From the NCBI GenBank assembly GCA_030761205.1, contig JAULJL010000018.1, positions 10,622,501 to 10,686,500 of the forward strand: DNA of 64,000 bases. The letters run 5' to 3'. Origin of the DNA: Fremontodendron californicum. Lineage: Eukaryota; Streptophyta; Magnoliopsida; Malvales; Malvaceae. Position 1 is the stretch's first letter. Each line of letters begins with the position of its first letter. The translations under genes and the position numbers were made by a program. Below are positions 11,125 through 22,930 of this stretch, in pieces. The notes beneath the pieces were generated by a model. It saw only the letters and a program-made list of their open reading frames with translations. It made no database searches and was not told where the DNA came from.

Positions 11125-13022
11125 TTACAGACTGTTGTTGGATAAAACGCAGGTGGGCATACGATCAGAATAGGCCTCTGCAATACAATACCTGGATTCA
11201 CTAGAGCCAAATACAACATAGAATTCATTGTAAGCTGATTGTTTTGATGCTTTTTTTGACCTCCACTGATCAGGTTTGGTAGCATATCTATCAATATCTA
11301 ATTTCCTAAGGAGATGTGGGCCTTATCTTGTCTTGGAGAGTTCAGTTCGCACAGCTAACAGTTCAGATGCTATGGCTTCCCTTAGTGACAGGCTACCAGC
11401 ATCGAAGCACCTTTCAACAATAAATGAACCAGATGGCTGCATTGCAAGCTCCCCAAAATGTCCACGTAACTTCACAACTAATTTGCGCTTCTGTTTTGTG
11501 GAAGCATCTGAAGCAAGAAATGCTTCAATGACACGCGCTCCTTGAGCATCTTTAGCTGCCTCAAGGACATGCACAGCTTCCATGGATGTAATACTCAAAA
11601 TATAAGGCTGTATCCACTCACTTTGGAATTTAAAAATAGCCTGCAGAATCAAAGAACCCATGACATGCATCTTAACTCCACCTGCCCAGTTCCAACTAGA
11701 CTTGTCTTCATAGCTGAAGTAACTGTCAAGAAACAGTATTCGAGGAACAATAAACCTGGAAGTCTTGTTTTTTGAACCAACCGCGGTAGCAAGCGCCTCA
11801 CAACACTTATATTCATGAGTTTGAAGTCTTTGACATGCAGCAATAAGAGAAGCAACAACTCCTGATCTTCCCATTCCGAGAAGATCCTCAAATTTCAACC
11901 CAAGCTCTTCCCAGATCAACTCCATTTGATCTTTTGTTCTTGCATGGGAAATTAACGCTTGAATAACAAAGTTTCCACAATGATCGGATGAAAGCTCAAA
12001 CAATGAATTCTTCAAAAGCTTTGTGAACATATCATTATACAGGCTTTCAGGTGCGACCTCCAGAATTACTTCCATTAAATGGCTAAATGCAGTTTCTTTC
12101 ATTAATTCTACAGTTTCACCAGCAATGATCATGTCAATGAAATTTCCTTCCACTAAATTTTGCTTGTTGCAGCCAAGAAGAACTAGAATTATTTGCAGTA
12201 ATTCTTGATCATCCTCCGCCAATAACTTCAAAGCTGTCTGCAGAACCAAACTGCTATACTGATCAACTTGTAGGGTCTTAATGTCTTCTCTTGTACTGTT
12301 TACCATCCCTGATACAAGGAATTTCAATAAATTTGGAAATCCTTGCTGAAGATGCTGGGAATCATTCCCATCCAATTGAGATACTTTGAAATTTAACCGC
12401 TCTGCTAGAAATTTTGATCCCTTTGCTCCATGAAACTCTGAGGATTCCAGTGATACTCCTTTACAAAGACAAAGAAGGCTTCGAAGAACATGAGATCCGT
12501 AGCAATTATACATTAAATCAAAAGGACAGACTACAACCACCTTGCATATCATTTTCAGAGTCTCTTCAACTATGGTGTAGGCCTCTATGTCCTGAACATG
12601 CCTGGCTAATGACCAGATCTGTCCATTGCAATAGCAGGAATGACATTTGCACAGCCTCGAAGGAAACTGCAAAGATTGTCCACATCACAGCCCTCAAGTA
12701 GAGTCTGAAGAGTATGGCTTATGATATAATCTGTCGCTAGTTCTAATTCCTGCCCCCTAGCTTCTTCAAGGGCATTACCACATATAACCGATCATTCCTC
12801 CACATCCACTCCTTGGCTTTCGAAAAGGTTCGCAATCTCTGAAAAGTATTTTGCTGTTTCAAGCTCAACCTGTTTCCTGATAATTGGTGTTTGTGAATCC
12901 GAATCCTTGTGATGCTTGAAAGATTTCTTAAATTTCTCAGTCCCATCAGTCACCTGCCTCGATTCATTCTTTTTATAACCATCCCCATCAAAACCACCAT
13001 TTCCTTTCTTTGCCTTTCCCAT
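11125..13022 (-). pseudogene. NOP9/APUM23-type Pumilio gene copy in LTR 1, broken
   Basis: NOP9 (APUM23 in Arabidopsis) is a nucleolar Pumilio-repeat RNA-binding protein needed for rRNA processing. The copy starts at the ATG at 13022 (MGKAKKGNGG), about 30 bases after a TATA-like motif. It runs without visible introns through the Pumilio-repeat region (HCGNFVIQALISHA, GSHVLRSLLC and PSGSFIVERCFDAG are recognisable repeat cores). It ends in the conserved C-terminal region with GPHLLRKLDI and PDQWRSKQASKQSAY. The last codons run into TAA inside a donor-like GTAAGTAT at 11120-11127. Breaks: an in-frame TGA near 12793 and a 28-bp deletion near 12616 relative to LTR 2, which shifts the frame. It spans about 632 codons, somewhat shorter than I recall for plant APUM23. 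Family assignment is firm; function is lost. Confidence 0.85.
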
Positions 13023-13065
13023 TTTCCTTGGATTCCAAAACCTCTAATATATAGTTATATCCTCT
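13020..13065 (-). promoter_or_regulatory. TATA-like motif just upstream of the NOP9 copy in LTR 1
   Basis: The minus strand reads GGATATAACTATATATTAGAGG about 25-45 bases before the NOP9 ATG. In LTRs 2 and 3 the same place reads ACTATATAAGAGG, a good plant TATA box (about 28800-28815 and 55573-55588). It could be the LTR promoter, the promoter of the captured gene, or both; the sequence does not decide. Confidence 0.5.
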
Positions 13066-13299
13066 TAAAAAAGTAACTTCATTTTCAGGTCCTCTCGACA
13101 GTAAAGCTATTCAAAACAATAGAAACTATACTTCCCTCAATGCTTTTAGTGAGGCGGATGAGCTATTTTCAGTGCTGAGACCTAACTGCAAGAAAGCCCT
13201 TCGTTACAGAACGAGAGAGAGGAAGCCATTGTTATCAACTTATTGGTTTAGAGGTTAAGGAAAAAAAATAATAAAAATAAAATGAAACCAAAGGAAACG

Positions 13300-13750
13300 A
13301 AGGTCTGAACTCAGCTTTTAAGGTTTGCAACAACTCCATGGTAGCTGAATACTGAACCCAAACTCGAAAATCCAGCTTTGTAAACCATCGTGGTAGGCCA
13401 AACTGATTTTAGCAAGAGTATCAGCAAATATCCAAACGGGCTGGTAAAACCAGCCTTCCTTCTTTTTCAGTCGGGTCCTTGGCAAGAACCAGAGGCTCAC
13501 ACTTTTGTAACTGGACTAGCAGCCCATGCTCTAGGAAATGAGTGCTTGGAAGGGTCGAGTTGGTAGAGAAAAGGAAACACAACCTGGTTGACTCGGTATG
13601 GAGCGAGTCATTAGCTTGTTTAAGCAAATTTTTCAGAAATAAAATATCAGAGGTCGTTTTTGATAGCCCGATAGCCTCTCCTAAAAAAAATCCCAACTCT
13701 TTACTTTTTAGCTTTCTTTCAGCTCTTAGCCCCCCATGAAAAAACAAAGA
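13300..13750 (-). other. Possible further captured fragment upstream of NOP9 in LTR 1
   Basis: Minus-strand open frames here (13747-13421 and 13500-13318), also present in LTR 2 (29384-28991) and LTR 3 (56163-55785), have unusually ordinary amino-acid composition for this AT-rich DNA. LLKQANDSLHTESTRLCF and FADTLAKISLA are examples. I do not recognise a protein. It may be the natural upstream region of the captured NOP9 gene or part of another gene. Confidence 0.25.
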
Positions 13751-14182
13751 TCTTTCTTTTTTCTTTTAGCCGCCGTTCTCCTTTCTTTTTTTGGAATCAT
13801 CCCCCTTCCTTATTTTTTCAAGTGACCCATTTTATATCTCAATTTCTAACCTAAAAAAAAATGGGTAATGTCTAAGTTACCCTTCCTTTATTTCAAGTCT
13901 TTTTTTTTTATTTTTTCAATTATTTTCAATTAAAAAATTTATTTTAAAAATCTAATAAAGCTCAAGATTAAACTTTTTCACCTCGGGTGTAAATTCAATT
14001 TTAAAATTGATAATTTTACGGTCCGATTTTATTTGAACAATTAAAGCTAAAAAGGATATATATAATTTAGAACATTTTAAAAATCTAAAATAGCGACCGT
14101 GACTTTTACAAAAATATTAAACCCGAGAGGGGGACAAATCAAAATTGGTTTTAAAAGGACCGGACAAAATTAGGTGTCTACA

Positions 14183-14197
14183 GCTGCCCCTCTTTGG
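14183..14197 (-). other. Polypurine tract next to LTR 1
   Basis: The minus strand reads CCAAAGAGGGGCAGC directly before the TGTAGACACC start of the LTR. This is the plus-strand primer site used in reverse transcription. The matching tract for the other unit is at 29947-29961, with one difference. Confidence 0.85.
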
Positions 14198-14409
14198 CTA
14201 TTGCTGAGAATCAGGAATCAGGCAAAGATAAAATAGACAACAATTTTGTCCGGTCTGTGAAATCACATCTGGAGAGAAAGAAAAGGGTTCTCATTCTTTT
14301 TTTTTTTTTGAAAAAGCTGTAAATTGAAGATTGGTCCTTAAATTGAATTCCCTAACTAATCAAGGCTCGACCCGTCTTAAAGAAATGGATTCGATTTTTA
14401 AAAGAAAAA

Positions 14410-14640
14410 ATTGTGTCCGAAGATCTTAAAAATGGTGCCTGAAGGTCTTTAAAATGGTGCCCGGAGGTCTTTAAAACTGGTGCCCGAAGGTCTTTTAAAC
14501 TGGTGCCCGAAGGTCTTTAAAACTGGTGCCTGAAAGTCTTTAAAATGGTGCCCGGATGTCTTTAAAACTGATGCCCGAAGGTCTTTTAAACTGGTGCCCG
14601 AAGGTCTTTAAAACTGGTGCCCGAAGGTCTTTAAAACAGG
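14410..14640. repeat. About 23-bp tandem array, internal region 1
   Basis: About ten variants of GGTGCCCGAAGGTCTTTAAA, spaced 23-24 bp apart, lie next to the polypurine tract. The same array is at about 30180-30405 in the second internal region. Confidence 0.9.
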
Positions 14641-14644
14641 TGAA

Positions 14645-15320
14645 AAATACCTTGACGACGGTCTCAGGGTTCGACTCATCTGATAAAACAGAATGAATTC
14701 GATTTAAAACAAAAGGAATACCTCGACGAAGGTCTCAAGGCTCGACTCATTTGATAAAACAGAATGAATTCGATTTAAAACAAAAGGAAATACCTCGACG
14801 ATGGTCTCAAGGCTCGACTCATTTGATGGAACAGAATGAATTCGATTTAAAACAAAAGGAAATACCTCGACGGTGGTTTCAAGGCTCGACTCATTTGATG
14901 GAACAGAATGAATTCGATTTAAAACAAAAGGAAATACCTCGATGATAGTCTCAAGGCTCGACTCATTTGATAAAACAGAATGAATTCAATTTAAAACAAA
15001 AGGAAATACCTCGACGGTGGTCTCAAGGCTCGACTCATTTGATAAAACAGAATCAATTCGATTTAAAACAAAAAGAAATACCTCGACGGTGGTCTCAAGG
15101 CTCGACTCATTTGATAAAATAGAATGAATTCGATTTAAACAAAAGGAAATACCTCGACGGTGGTCTCAAGGCTCGACTCATTTGATAAAACAAAATGAAT
15201 TCGATTTAAAACAAAAGGAAATACCTCGACGGTGGTCTCAAGGCTCGACTCATTTGATAAAACAGAATGAATTCGATTTAAAACAAAAAGAAATACCTCG
15301 ACGATGGTCTCGGGGCCTTA
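14645..15320. repeat. 72-bp tandem array, internal region 1
   Basis: About nine units of 72 bp containing CTCGACGGTGGTCTCAAGG and AACAGAATGAATTCGATT. The unit length is a multiple of three, which gives repeated open frames (QNEFDLKQKEIPRRW). These are by-products of the repeat. Confidence 0.92.
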
Positions 15321-15839
15321 ACCTGTCTTGTTCTCAGCTGTGCTTAAAATTTTGGATATCTCCTCCAGAAGCTTCGGCTATCACCACCAAAGTCTTGCTC
15401 ATTTTTAAAACTATAAAAATTCTGGGTATCACCTCCAGAAGCTTCAGCTATCACCACCGAATACTTTCTACCTTTTCAAAGGATTTTAAAACTCTGGATA
15501 TTTCCACCAGAGGCTTCAGCTATCACCACCGAAGACTTGTTCATAATAATAGAAAAAAAAAGTACCTCGACGATGATCTCGGGGCTCGACTCATTTGAGA
15601 AGCAAAACGAGTTCGATTATACCTGACAGCTTTAAGAGATGATGCAAATGCTTCATGATGCAAATGCAAATGTCTTTAGTTGATGCAAACGCTTCTTGAT
15701 GTAGATGCAAATGACTTAGATTGGTGCAAATGTCTTTGATGCAAATGTAAATGACTTGATTTGATGCAAACTTTCTTGATGCAGATTCAACTAACTTAGA
15801 TTGATTCAAATGCTTCTTGATGTAGATGCACATGTTGAA

Positions 15840-16540
15840 TAAAATTCTGGGTAACTCCTCCAAAAGAAGATTTCTCATTTTTCAAAATTATAAAACCCTG
15901 GATATCTCCACCAGAGGCTTCAGCTATCACCACCGAAGACTTGTTCAATTTTAAAACTGTAAAATTCTGGATATCCCCACCAGAAGCTTTGGCTGTCACC
16001 ACCAAAGACTTGCTCATTGTAAAATTCTGGGTAACTCCTTCAGAAGAAGATTTCTCATGTTTCAAAATTATAAAACCCTGGATATCTCAACCAGAGGCTT
16101 CAGCTATCACCACCGAAGACTTGTTCACTTTTAAAACTGTAAAATTCTAGATATCCCCACTAGAAGCTTTGGCTATCACCACCAAAGACTTACTCATTGT
16201 AAAATTCTGGGTAACTCCTCCAGAAGAAGATTTCTCATTTTTCAAAATTATAAAACCCCGGATATCTCCACCAGAGGCTTCAGCTATCACCACCGAAGAC
16301 TTGTTCACTTTTAAAAACTGTAAAATTCTGGATATCCCCACCAGAAGCTTTGGCTATCACCACCAAAGACTTGCTCATTGTAAAATTCTGGGTAACTCCT
16401 CCAGAAGAAGATTTCTCATTTTTCAAAATTATAAAACCCTGGATATCTCCACCAGAGGCTTCAGCTATCACCACCGAAGACTTGTTCTTTTAAAACTGTA
16501 AAATTCTGGATATCCCCACTAGAAGCTTTGAGAAATGATG
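15840..16540. repeat. 180-bp tandem array, internal region 1
   Basis: About four units of 180 bp, each made of two related about 90-bp halves containing GGCTTCAGCTATCACCACCG and GCTTTGGCTATCACCACCAA. Phases are fixed by GTAACTCC at about 15850, 16030, 16210 and 16391. Part units precede it (15340-15540). The unit is stop-free in one frame on each strand. Confidence 0.92.
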
Positions 16541-16550
16541 CAGATGCACA

Positions 16551-19500
16551 TGTCTTTTAACAAGGTGCTCATGCTTCATGGTGCAAATGTAAAATATTTC
16601 TTAGTGCAAATGCAAATAGCCTGGATTGATACCCATGTTTTGAATGCTTCATGGTGCAGATGTTGAATAAAACACAGATGCTTCATGGTGCAAATGCAAC
16701 TGGCTTTTGTTGATGCAAATGCTTCTAATGCTTCATTGTGCAAATGGAAATGACTTAGGTTGCTACAAATGCTTCTAAATGATGGAAATGCAAAGATTCT
16801 CAAATAACGCAATTATTTCATGGAATGATGTAGAATAAGATTAACAATGTGCAAATGCTTCTAAATGATGTAAATGCAAAAATTAGCGCTGACGCAACTA
16901 CTTCATAGAATGATCCAGATGCCCCTACTAATCATGTTCATGTAAGTGGTCTATGAATGGTGTAACTACAGTTGCCACACAATAATAAAAATGCAATGAT
17001 TCTAAAAAGACGCAATTGCTTGAGATGACGCAAATGCAAATATCGATGAAAGATGTAAATATAAAGGTAAAATACCAATATTCATGGAATAGTGTCAATG
17101 CAAATACTCATGAATGATGCAAATGCTTGCTGACACGGTGCGGATGCCAAACTTAATGAAGAAATGAGTGTTCATGAATGATGCAAATGCCCCTAATCAT
17201 CTTTTCTAGACTTTGGCTTAGCCTTTTCCATTCATTTTTCCTCTTCAAATAAGAGTATATCTTTAACTCCTTTTTTTCAATCTTTGGCTATTCTCTTTGC
17301 CCCACCAATTTTCAAACTCTCATCAATAGAGATCTGCTTGCTGAGTTTTACTTCTTCTTCTTCTATTTGGAAGTCAAGGTTATCCCTAGTAATTCCACAT
17401 CTTTGGGTTAAAAAAACCCTTGTCTCATGTCAACTTCAAAAATGGGTATTTCAAAAATATTTTTATTTTCCCTTTTTGAAAAACAATTTTGCTTATTTAA
17501 GGAAAACTTCTAAGCCAAAAATTTTAACTCCACAGTGTATGATGTACAAATCTTTTGATGACTGATGATCACTGTTAGAAATTTCCCTAAGTATTGATTT
17601 GGGTTTTTCAATTTGAATTGACAAGGCTCGATACAACAAGATTTTGGTTTCTCCAGGAAAACTTCACAACAAAAATGTATGTCCCTTCTAGGCTCACAAA
17701 TAGAACAGATTTTATAAGTCATGAATTCATTGAGAACCAAACAAATTCAACATTCTTTTAGTTTCCAATATCAAGGTATTTTGACAAGCGTCAAGATTGG
17801 CTGGGATGTTTAAACTGGAAAGTTGATTTTGGAGGAAAAAAGTTTCAGTTTTTGAAATCAATCATCCGAATGAGAGTTGACACTTTGGGAGGTTCAGGAA
17901 TTCCTAGATGTTCCTCGATGACCACTTTTTATGATGATCTTCTCTTTTGTGGTATCGGCACTATCATAGATGGCATCGAAAATTCCCATCTTACTCTAGA
18001 CCGCCCATTTTTGGGTTTTCGCCTTAGAGTCCCATTCTTTCTATTTTTCCTTCTCTTTTTTTTTCTTTTTCATTGTTTTACCATGCACTTGAGAATTCTA
18101 AATTCTTCCTTAGTGAAATGATAATTCGATGAGATGAGATGGGATGTCTTTTAACAAGGTGCTCATGCTTCATGGTGCAAATGTAAAATATTTCTTAGTG
18201 CAAATACAAATGGCCTGGATTGATGCCCATGTTTCGAATGCTTCATGGTGCAGATGTTGAATAAAATACAGATGCTTCATGGTGCAAATGCAACTGGCTT
18301 TTGTTGATGCAAATGCTTCTAATGCTTCATTGTGCAAATGCAAATGACTTAGGTTGATACAAATGCTTCTAAATGATGCAAATGCAAAGATTCTCAAATA
18401 ACGCAATTATTTCATGGAATGATGTAGAATAAGATTAACAATGTGCAAATGCTTCTAAATGATGTAAATGCAAAAATTAGCGCTGACGCAACTACTTCAT
18501 AGAATGATGCAGATGCCCCTACTAATCATGTTCATGTAAGTGGTCTATGAATGGTGTAACTACAGTTGCCACACAATAATAAAAATGCAATGATTCTAAA
18601 AAGACGCAATTGCTTGAGATGACGCAAATGCAAATATCGATGAAAGATGTAAATATAAAGGTAAAATGCCAATATTCATGGAATAATGCCAATGCAAATA
18701 CTCATGAATGATTCAAATGCTTGCTGACACGGTGCGGATGCCAAACTTAATGAAGAAATGAGTGTTCATGAATGATGCAAATGCCCCTAATCATCTTTTC
18801 TAGACTTTGGCTTAGCCTTTTCCATTCATTTTTCCTCTTCAAATAAGAGTATATCTTCAACTCCTTTTTTCAATCTTTGGCTATTCTCTTTGCCCCACCA
18901 GTTTTCAAACTCTCGTCAATAGAGATCTGCTTGCTGAGTTTTACTTCTTCTTCTCCTATTTGGAAATCAAGGTTATCCCTAGTAATTCCACATCTTTGGG
19001 TTAGAAAAACCCTTGTCTCATGTCAACATCAAAAATGGGTATTTCAAAATATTTTTATTTTCCCTTTTTGAAAAACAATTTTGCTTATTTAAGGAAAACT
19101 TCTAAGCCAAAAATTTTAACTCCACAGTGTATTATGTACAAATCTTTTGATGACTGATGATCACTGTTAGAAATTTCCCTAAGTATTGATTTGGGTTTTT
19201 CAATTTGAATTGACAAGGCTCGATACAACAAGATTTTGGTTTTTCCAGGAAAACTTCACAACAAAAATGTATGTCCCTTTTAGGCTCACAAATGGAACAG
19301 ATTTTATAAGTCATGAATTCATTGAGAACCAAACAAATTCAACATTCTTTTAGTTTCCAATATCAAGGTATTTTGACAAGCGTCAAGATTGGCTGGGATG
19401 TTTAAACTAGAAAGTTGATTTTGGAGGAAAAAAGTTTCAGTTTTTGAAATCAATCATCCGAATGAGAGTTGACACTTTGGGAGGTTCAGGAATTCCTAGA

Positions 19501-19738
19501 TGTTCCTCGATGACCACTTCTTTATGATGATCTTCTCTTTTGTGGTATCGGCACTATCATAGATGGCATCGAAAATTCCCATCTTACTCTAGACCGCCCA
19601 TTTTTGGGTTTTCGCCCTAGAGTCCCATTCTTTTCATTTTTCCTTCTCTTTCTTTTTTATTTTTCATTGTTTTACCATGCACTTGAGAATTCTAAATTCT
19701 TCCTTAGTGAAATGATAATTCGATGAGATGGGATGGGA
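16551..19738. repeat. 1.59-kb tandem direct duplication, internal region 1 only
   Basis: Copy 1 is 16551-18144 and copy 2 is 18145 to about 19738. Both begin TGTCTTTTAACAAGGTGCTC, and the junction has the short shared motif GGGATG. The second internal region has only one copy (32662 to about 34254). By eye, copy 2 is nearly identical to that single copy while copy 1 differs at more sites. Contents are degenerate ATGCAAATGCTTC repeats and AT-rich sequence. No gene is supported. Confidence 0.85.
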
Positions 19739-19739
19739 T

Positions 19740-21340
19740 AAAAATCCGAGGAAAAACCCTTCAAATTAAATATTCACGCTTGATCAAAATGGACTTTTAA
19801 AGCACGTAATGTAGGCCATGGTTCGGGGTTCAAAAAGAAAGGATAAATAGGCCCAAAATATGTGTTTGAGGGTAATCAGATCAAGGATCATTTCTTGAAG
19901 AAGATTTTCTTTGAAGCATTTGTCCCTTTTGGACTTTTCATTCCTTTTGACTTTGCTTTTTTCTTCCTTGCTTTTGGCTTTCATTTGCCATCGCTTTTTC
20001 ACACATTTTTTTTTGTGTGTTTTCTTTTGTTTTTCTTGGCTTTCATTTCGCCATCTCTTCCTTTTTCTTTTTCTTTGACAAAGTGAGCCTGTATTTATTC
20101 GGGGCTTTATTTGCTTTGTATCTATCTTTGAGCTAGGAATCATTTCTCAATGATCTTTAAAAAGATATTTCCTCGCATTTACCCCCCCAGTGTAGAGGGT
20201 GATCCTTGATCAGGGTTCAAAGAAGAAAGAATTCTTTTGGCTCAAAAGGGGTGACTATGGATAATTTCTTTTTGTGTGAAAGGGATATGAAAGACGGCCA
20301 TTTCTCATGTCAAGCACAAATATTCACATTGAAAAGCAATCCCAGGGGAAATAGATATTCAGAATTTCATTTTGCACTTTGGAATCATCCGAATTCTCCT
20401 ATGCATGATATCACAATTTTTCTTTTTCTTTTTTTGTTTTTTTCGTCGCATGCCCCCAATGATTCATGCATTAATCCATCCTTATTCACCATGAATCCAT
20501 CATTTCCACATATGATGCCCTAATTTGATTAACCATGAGGATTTGTATCATTGCGAGGAATATCGCAAATCTAGGTTTACAATGAAAATGCTGAGTTTCA
20601 ATCTTGGTTTGTTTAAATGCCTAGGAAAATATTTCCCAAAGACAGGTTTTCTCTAGGACATGGGATAATCTAGTTTTATCATTGTGTCTTAAGGTGTCAA
20701 TCATGAAGTGATGTTTGGGCAATTGGTGTTTTGTGGTTATTGGAAAGGATGTGAATGGCTTTGGCACAGCCTTGACACACATCAAATTACCATGATCTAG
20801 ATTCTTGAAAGAATATCTCATTTGTTTAATTTCAAGGAGTTCGAAAAAATTTCGAAAAGTTTGTTCCTTTGTTCATAGCCTAGACTAGGATCTCCATCTT
20901 TGCTTATTCTATGACGACAATGGTTTATGAAATTCAATCATTCATATTCCTCGAAGTATTAGGTCTTTCAAGTGGTCTCGGTTCAAAAGATTTAGGCTTA
21001 GGAAAGCCTAAAAGAGAGGGGAGAAGGTATTGGGTCATTTCTAACAATGATCATCAATATTCTCAAGATTGTTCATTATTTCATGTTAAAACCACTTATT
21101 TATTGTTTACCACAAATTTTCTCAAAGTTTCATTTGTTTTTGCAAATTCAAATTTATTGCTAAAATAAAATGGACACAAAATATTTAAATTCAAAATTTA
21201 TTTATTTCATATAGATGTCATCATGAGACAAGTGCTTTCATCATCAAAGTGTATATAAAAATATGCATCAGAATGCTCCTATTGACATGCTTTCAAAGAT
21301 AACAATTCTTATCCTCAAAATTCTTCAAGAGGATTTCAAT
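19740..21340. other. Non-coding stretch of internal region 1
   Basis: A pyrimidine-rich tract (19980-20080) and AT-rich sequence, closely matched at about 34255-35859 in the second internal region. Small open frames on both strands look like composition effects. I see no conserved domain. Confidence 0.5.
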
Positions 21341-21541
21341 CTATGGTAAAACAGATTTCCAATGTTCGATAAGCTCTGGAATCCAAATGCCATCGTGGAC
21401 AAGACCCTCAATTCTTTCCTTCAGTTTTTTGCATTTTTTAGTCGAATGCCCAATTGCCCCAATATGATACTCGCACTTGCTGTTGGGGTCATAGCTTTTA
21501 GCTGACGAAGAAAACTCTTCAAAGCTAAGCCAATTTCTATT
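21341..21541 (-). pseudogene. Tat/Ogre-type gag zinc-knuckle remnant, internal region 1
   Basis: A 66-codon open frame between stops on the minus strand contains WLSFEEFSSSAKSYDPNSKC followed by the knuckle CEYHIGAIGHSTKKC (CX2HX6HX... spacing with Cys and His at the usual places). It ends with KERIEGLVHDGIW. The YDPxxKCEYHxGxxGHS pattern is what plant Tat/Ogre Gag proteins show near the C-terminus. Its position, about 2.6 kb from the 5' LTR, fits a gag gene whose other parts were replaced by repeats. It is too short to be functional Gag. Confidence 0.7.
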
Positions 21542-21599
21542 TCATCTTATTAATGTGTTTCATGATGAATGAGTTATGAATGTCATGAGTGTAATTTGA

Positions 21600-22930
21600 A
21601 GCATGTCAAGGATAAACAAAGTTATGTGTGGTCATATACAGTGGAAACATGTTGACCATGTATGTTATAAATGCAACACGATGCCAACATGATGCATTTA
21701 AAGAATAAGAAAAATCAATGCATGGATATATGCAATGAATGACCATGTATGTTCCAAATGCATTTCTCAATGAATGATCATATACACTATCAATGCCACA
21801 CAATGTCAATTATGATGCATGTGAAGAATAAATGATTGACACAGAGTATATACAAAGAAAATCATGCTGACCGTGTATGTCACGAATGCAACCTGATGCC
21901 AATATGACAAATTAATGTATGAGCATATACGGAGAACTCATGATGACTGTGTATGCCATCAATGCAACTTGATGCCAACATGATGCATGTAAAGAATAAG
22001 CAAATTAATGCATGGATATATACAATGAATGACCATGTATGTTCCAAATGCATTTCCCAATGAATGATCATATACACTATGAATGCCACACAATGTCAAT
22101 TATGATGCATGTGAAGAATAAATGATTGACACAGAGTACATACAAAGAAAATCATGCTAATAATGTGTGTCATGAATGCATCCTGATATTAATATGACAG
22201 ATTAATGCATGAGATATCATGATGACTATGTATGCCATGAATGCAACCCGATATCAACATGATTTATATAAACAAATCAATGCAAAGAATAAGTAAATTA
22301 ATGCATGGGTATATATAGGAAAATCATTTCTGACTATGAATGCATGAATGCAACTTGATGCTAACATGATGCATATAAAGAAAGAATAAATTGATATATG
22401 GATATATACAGAAAAATCATGCTGACTATGAATGCATGAATGCAACTTGATGCCAACATGATGCATGTAAAGAAAGAATAAATTGATATATGGATATATA
22501 CAGAAAAAATCATGCTGACTATGAATGCATGAATGCAACTTGATGCCAACATGATGCATGTAAAAAAAGAATAAATTGATATATGGATATATACAGAAAA
22601 ATCATGCGGACTATGAATGCATGAATGCAACTTGATGCCAACATGATGCATGTAAAGAAAGAATAAATTGATACATAAGTATATACAAATAATGACCATG
22701 CATGTCATAAACGTATTCTACAATGAATGACCATGCATGCTATGACTGTAACATGATGTCAAAATGATACATGTAAAGAATTCATAAATTTACACCAGGG
22801 TATATACAAAGAATGACCATCTATATCACCAATGTATTTTACAATGAATAACCATGCATGTTAGGACTATAACATGATGTCAAAATGATACATGCAAAAA
22901 ATAAATGAATTAACACAAAGGTATATACAA
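21600..22930. repeat. 92-93-bp tandem array and degenerate relatives, internal region 1
   Basis: Clean units start with GACTATGAATGCATGAATGC at about 22332, 22424, 22517 and 22609. More diverged units with ATGACCATGTATGTTCC and TGATGCCAACATGATGCATG extend to both sides. The matching array in internal region 2 is at about 36070-37280 and, after the insertion, 49575-49735. Confidence 0.88.

Larger units (their letters stand above)
8394..14182 (-). repeat. LTR 1 of the giant element (3' LTR on its own strand)
   Basis: On the plus strand it begins TGTCGCAACC and ends GGTGTCTACA, 5789 bp. It carries, from low to high coordinate: a conserved segment with GGAGTCGCCACCAATC and GGGTTCGG (8530-8760, also seen in other plant Tat-type LTRs); an irregular AT-rich repeat array (9105-9540); a second array of ATGCATGGCAT-like motifs (10590-11000); the NOP9-type gene copy (11125-13022, minus); and about 1.1 kb of U3-like sequence up to 14182. 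Confidence 0.9.

Noticed and set aside
14645..15320. Regularly spaced repeats like a CRISPR array
   Set aside because: 72-bp head-to-tail units without unique spacers, in a plant retroelement.
17510..17740. Cysteine-containing minus-strand ORF, present three times (also 19132-19332, 33650-33850)
   Set aside because: No family recognised; it repeats because the DNA around it is duplicated, and lengths differ by frame breaks.
19784..20143. Lys/Arg-rich minus-strand ORF (also 34302-34661)
   Set aside because: It is the complement of a T/C-rich tract, low complexity, with no recognisable domain.
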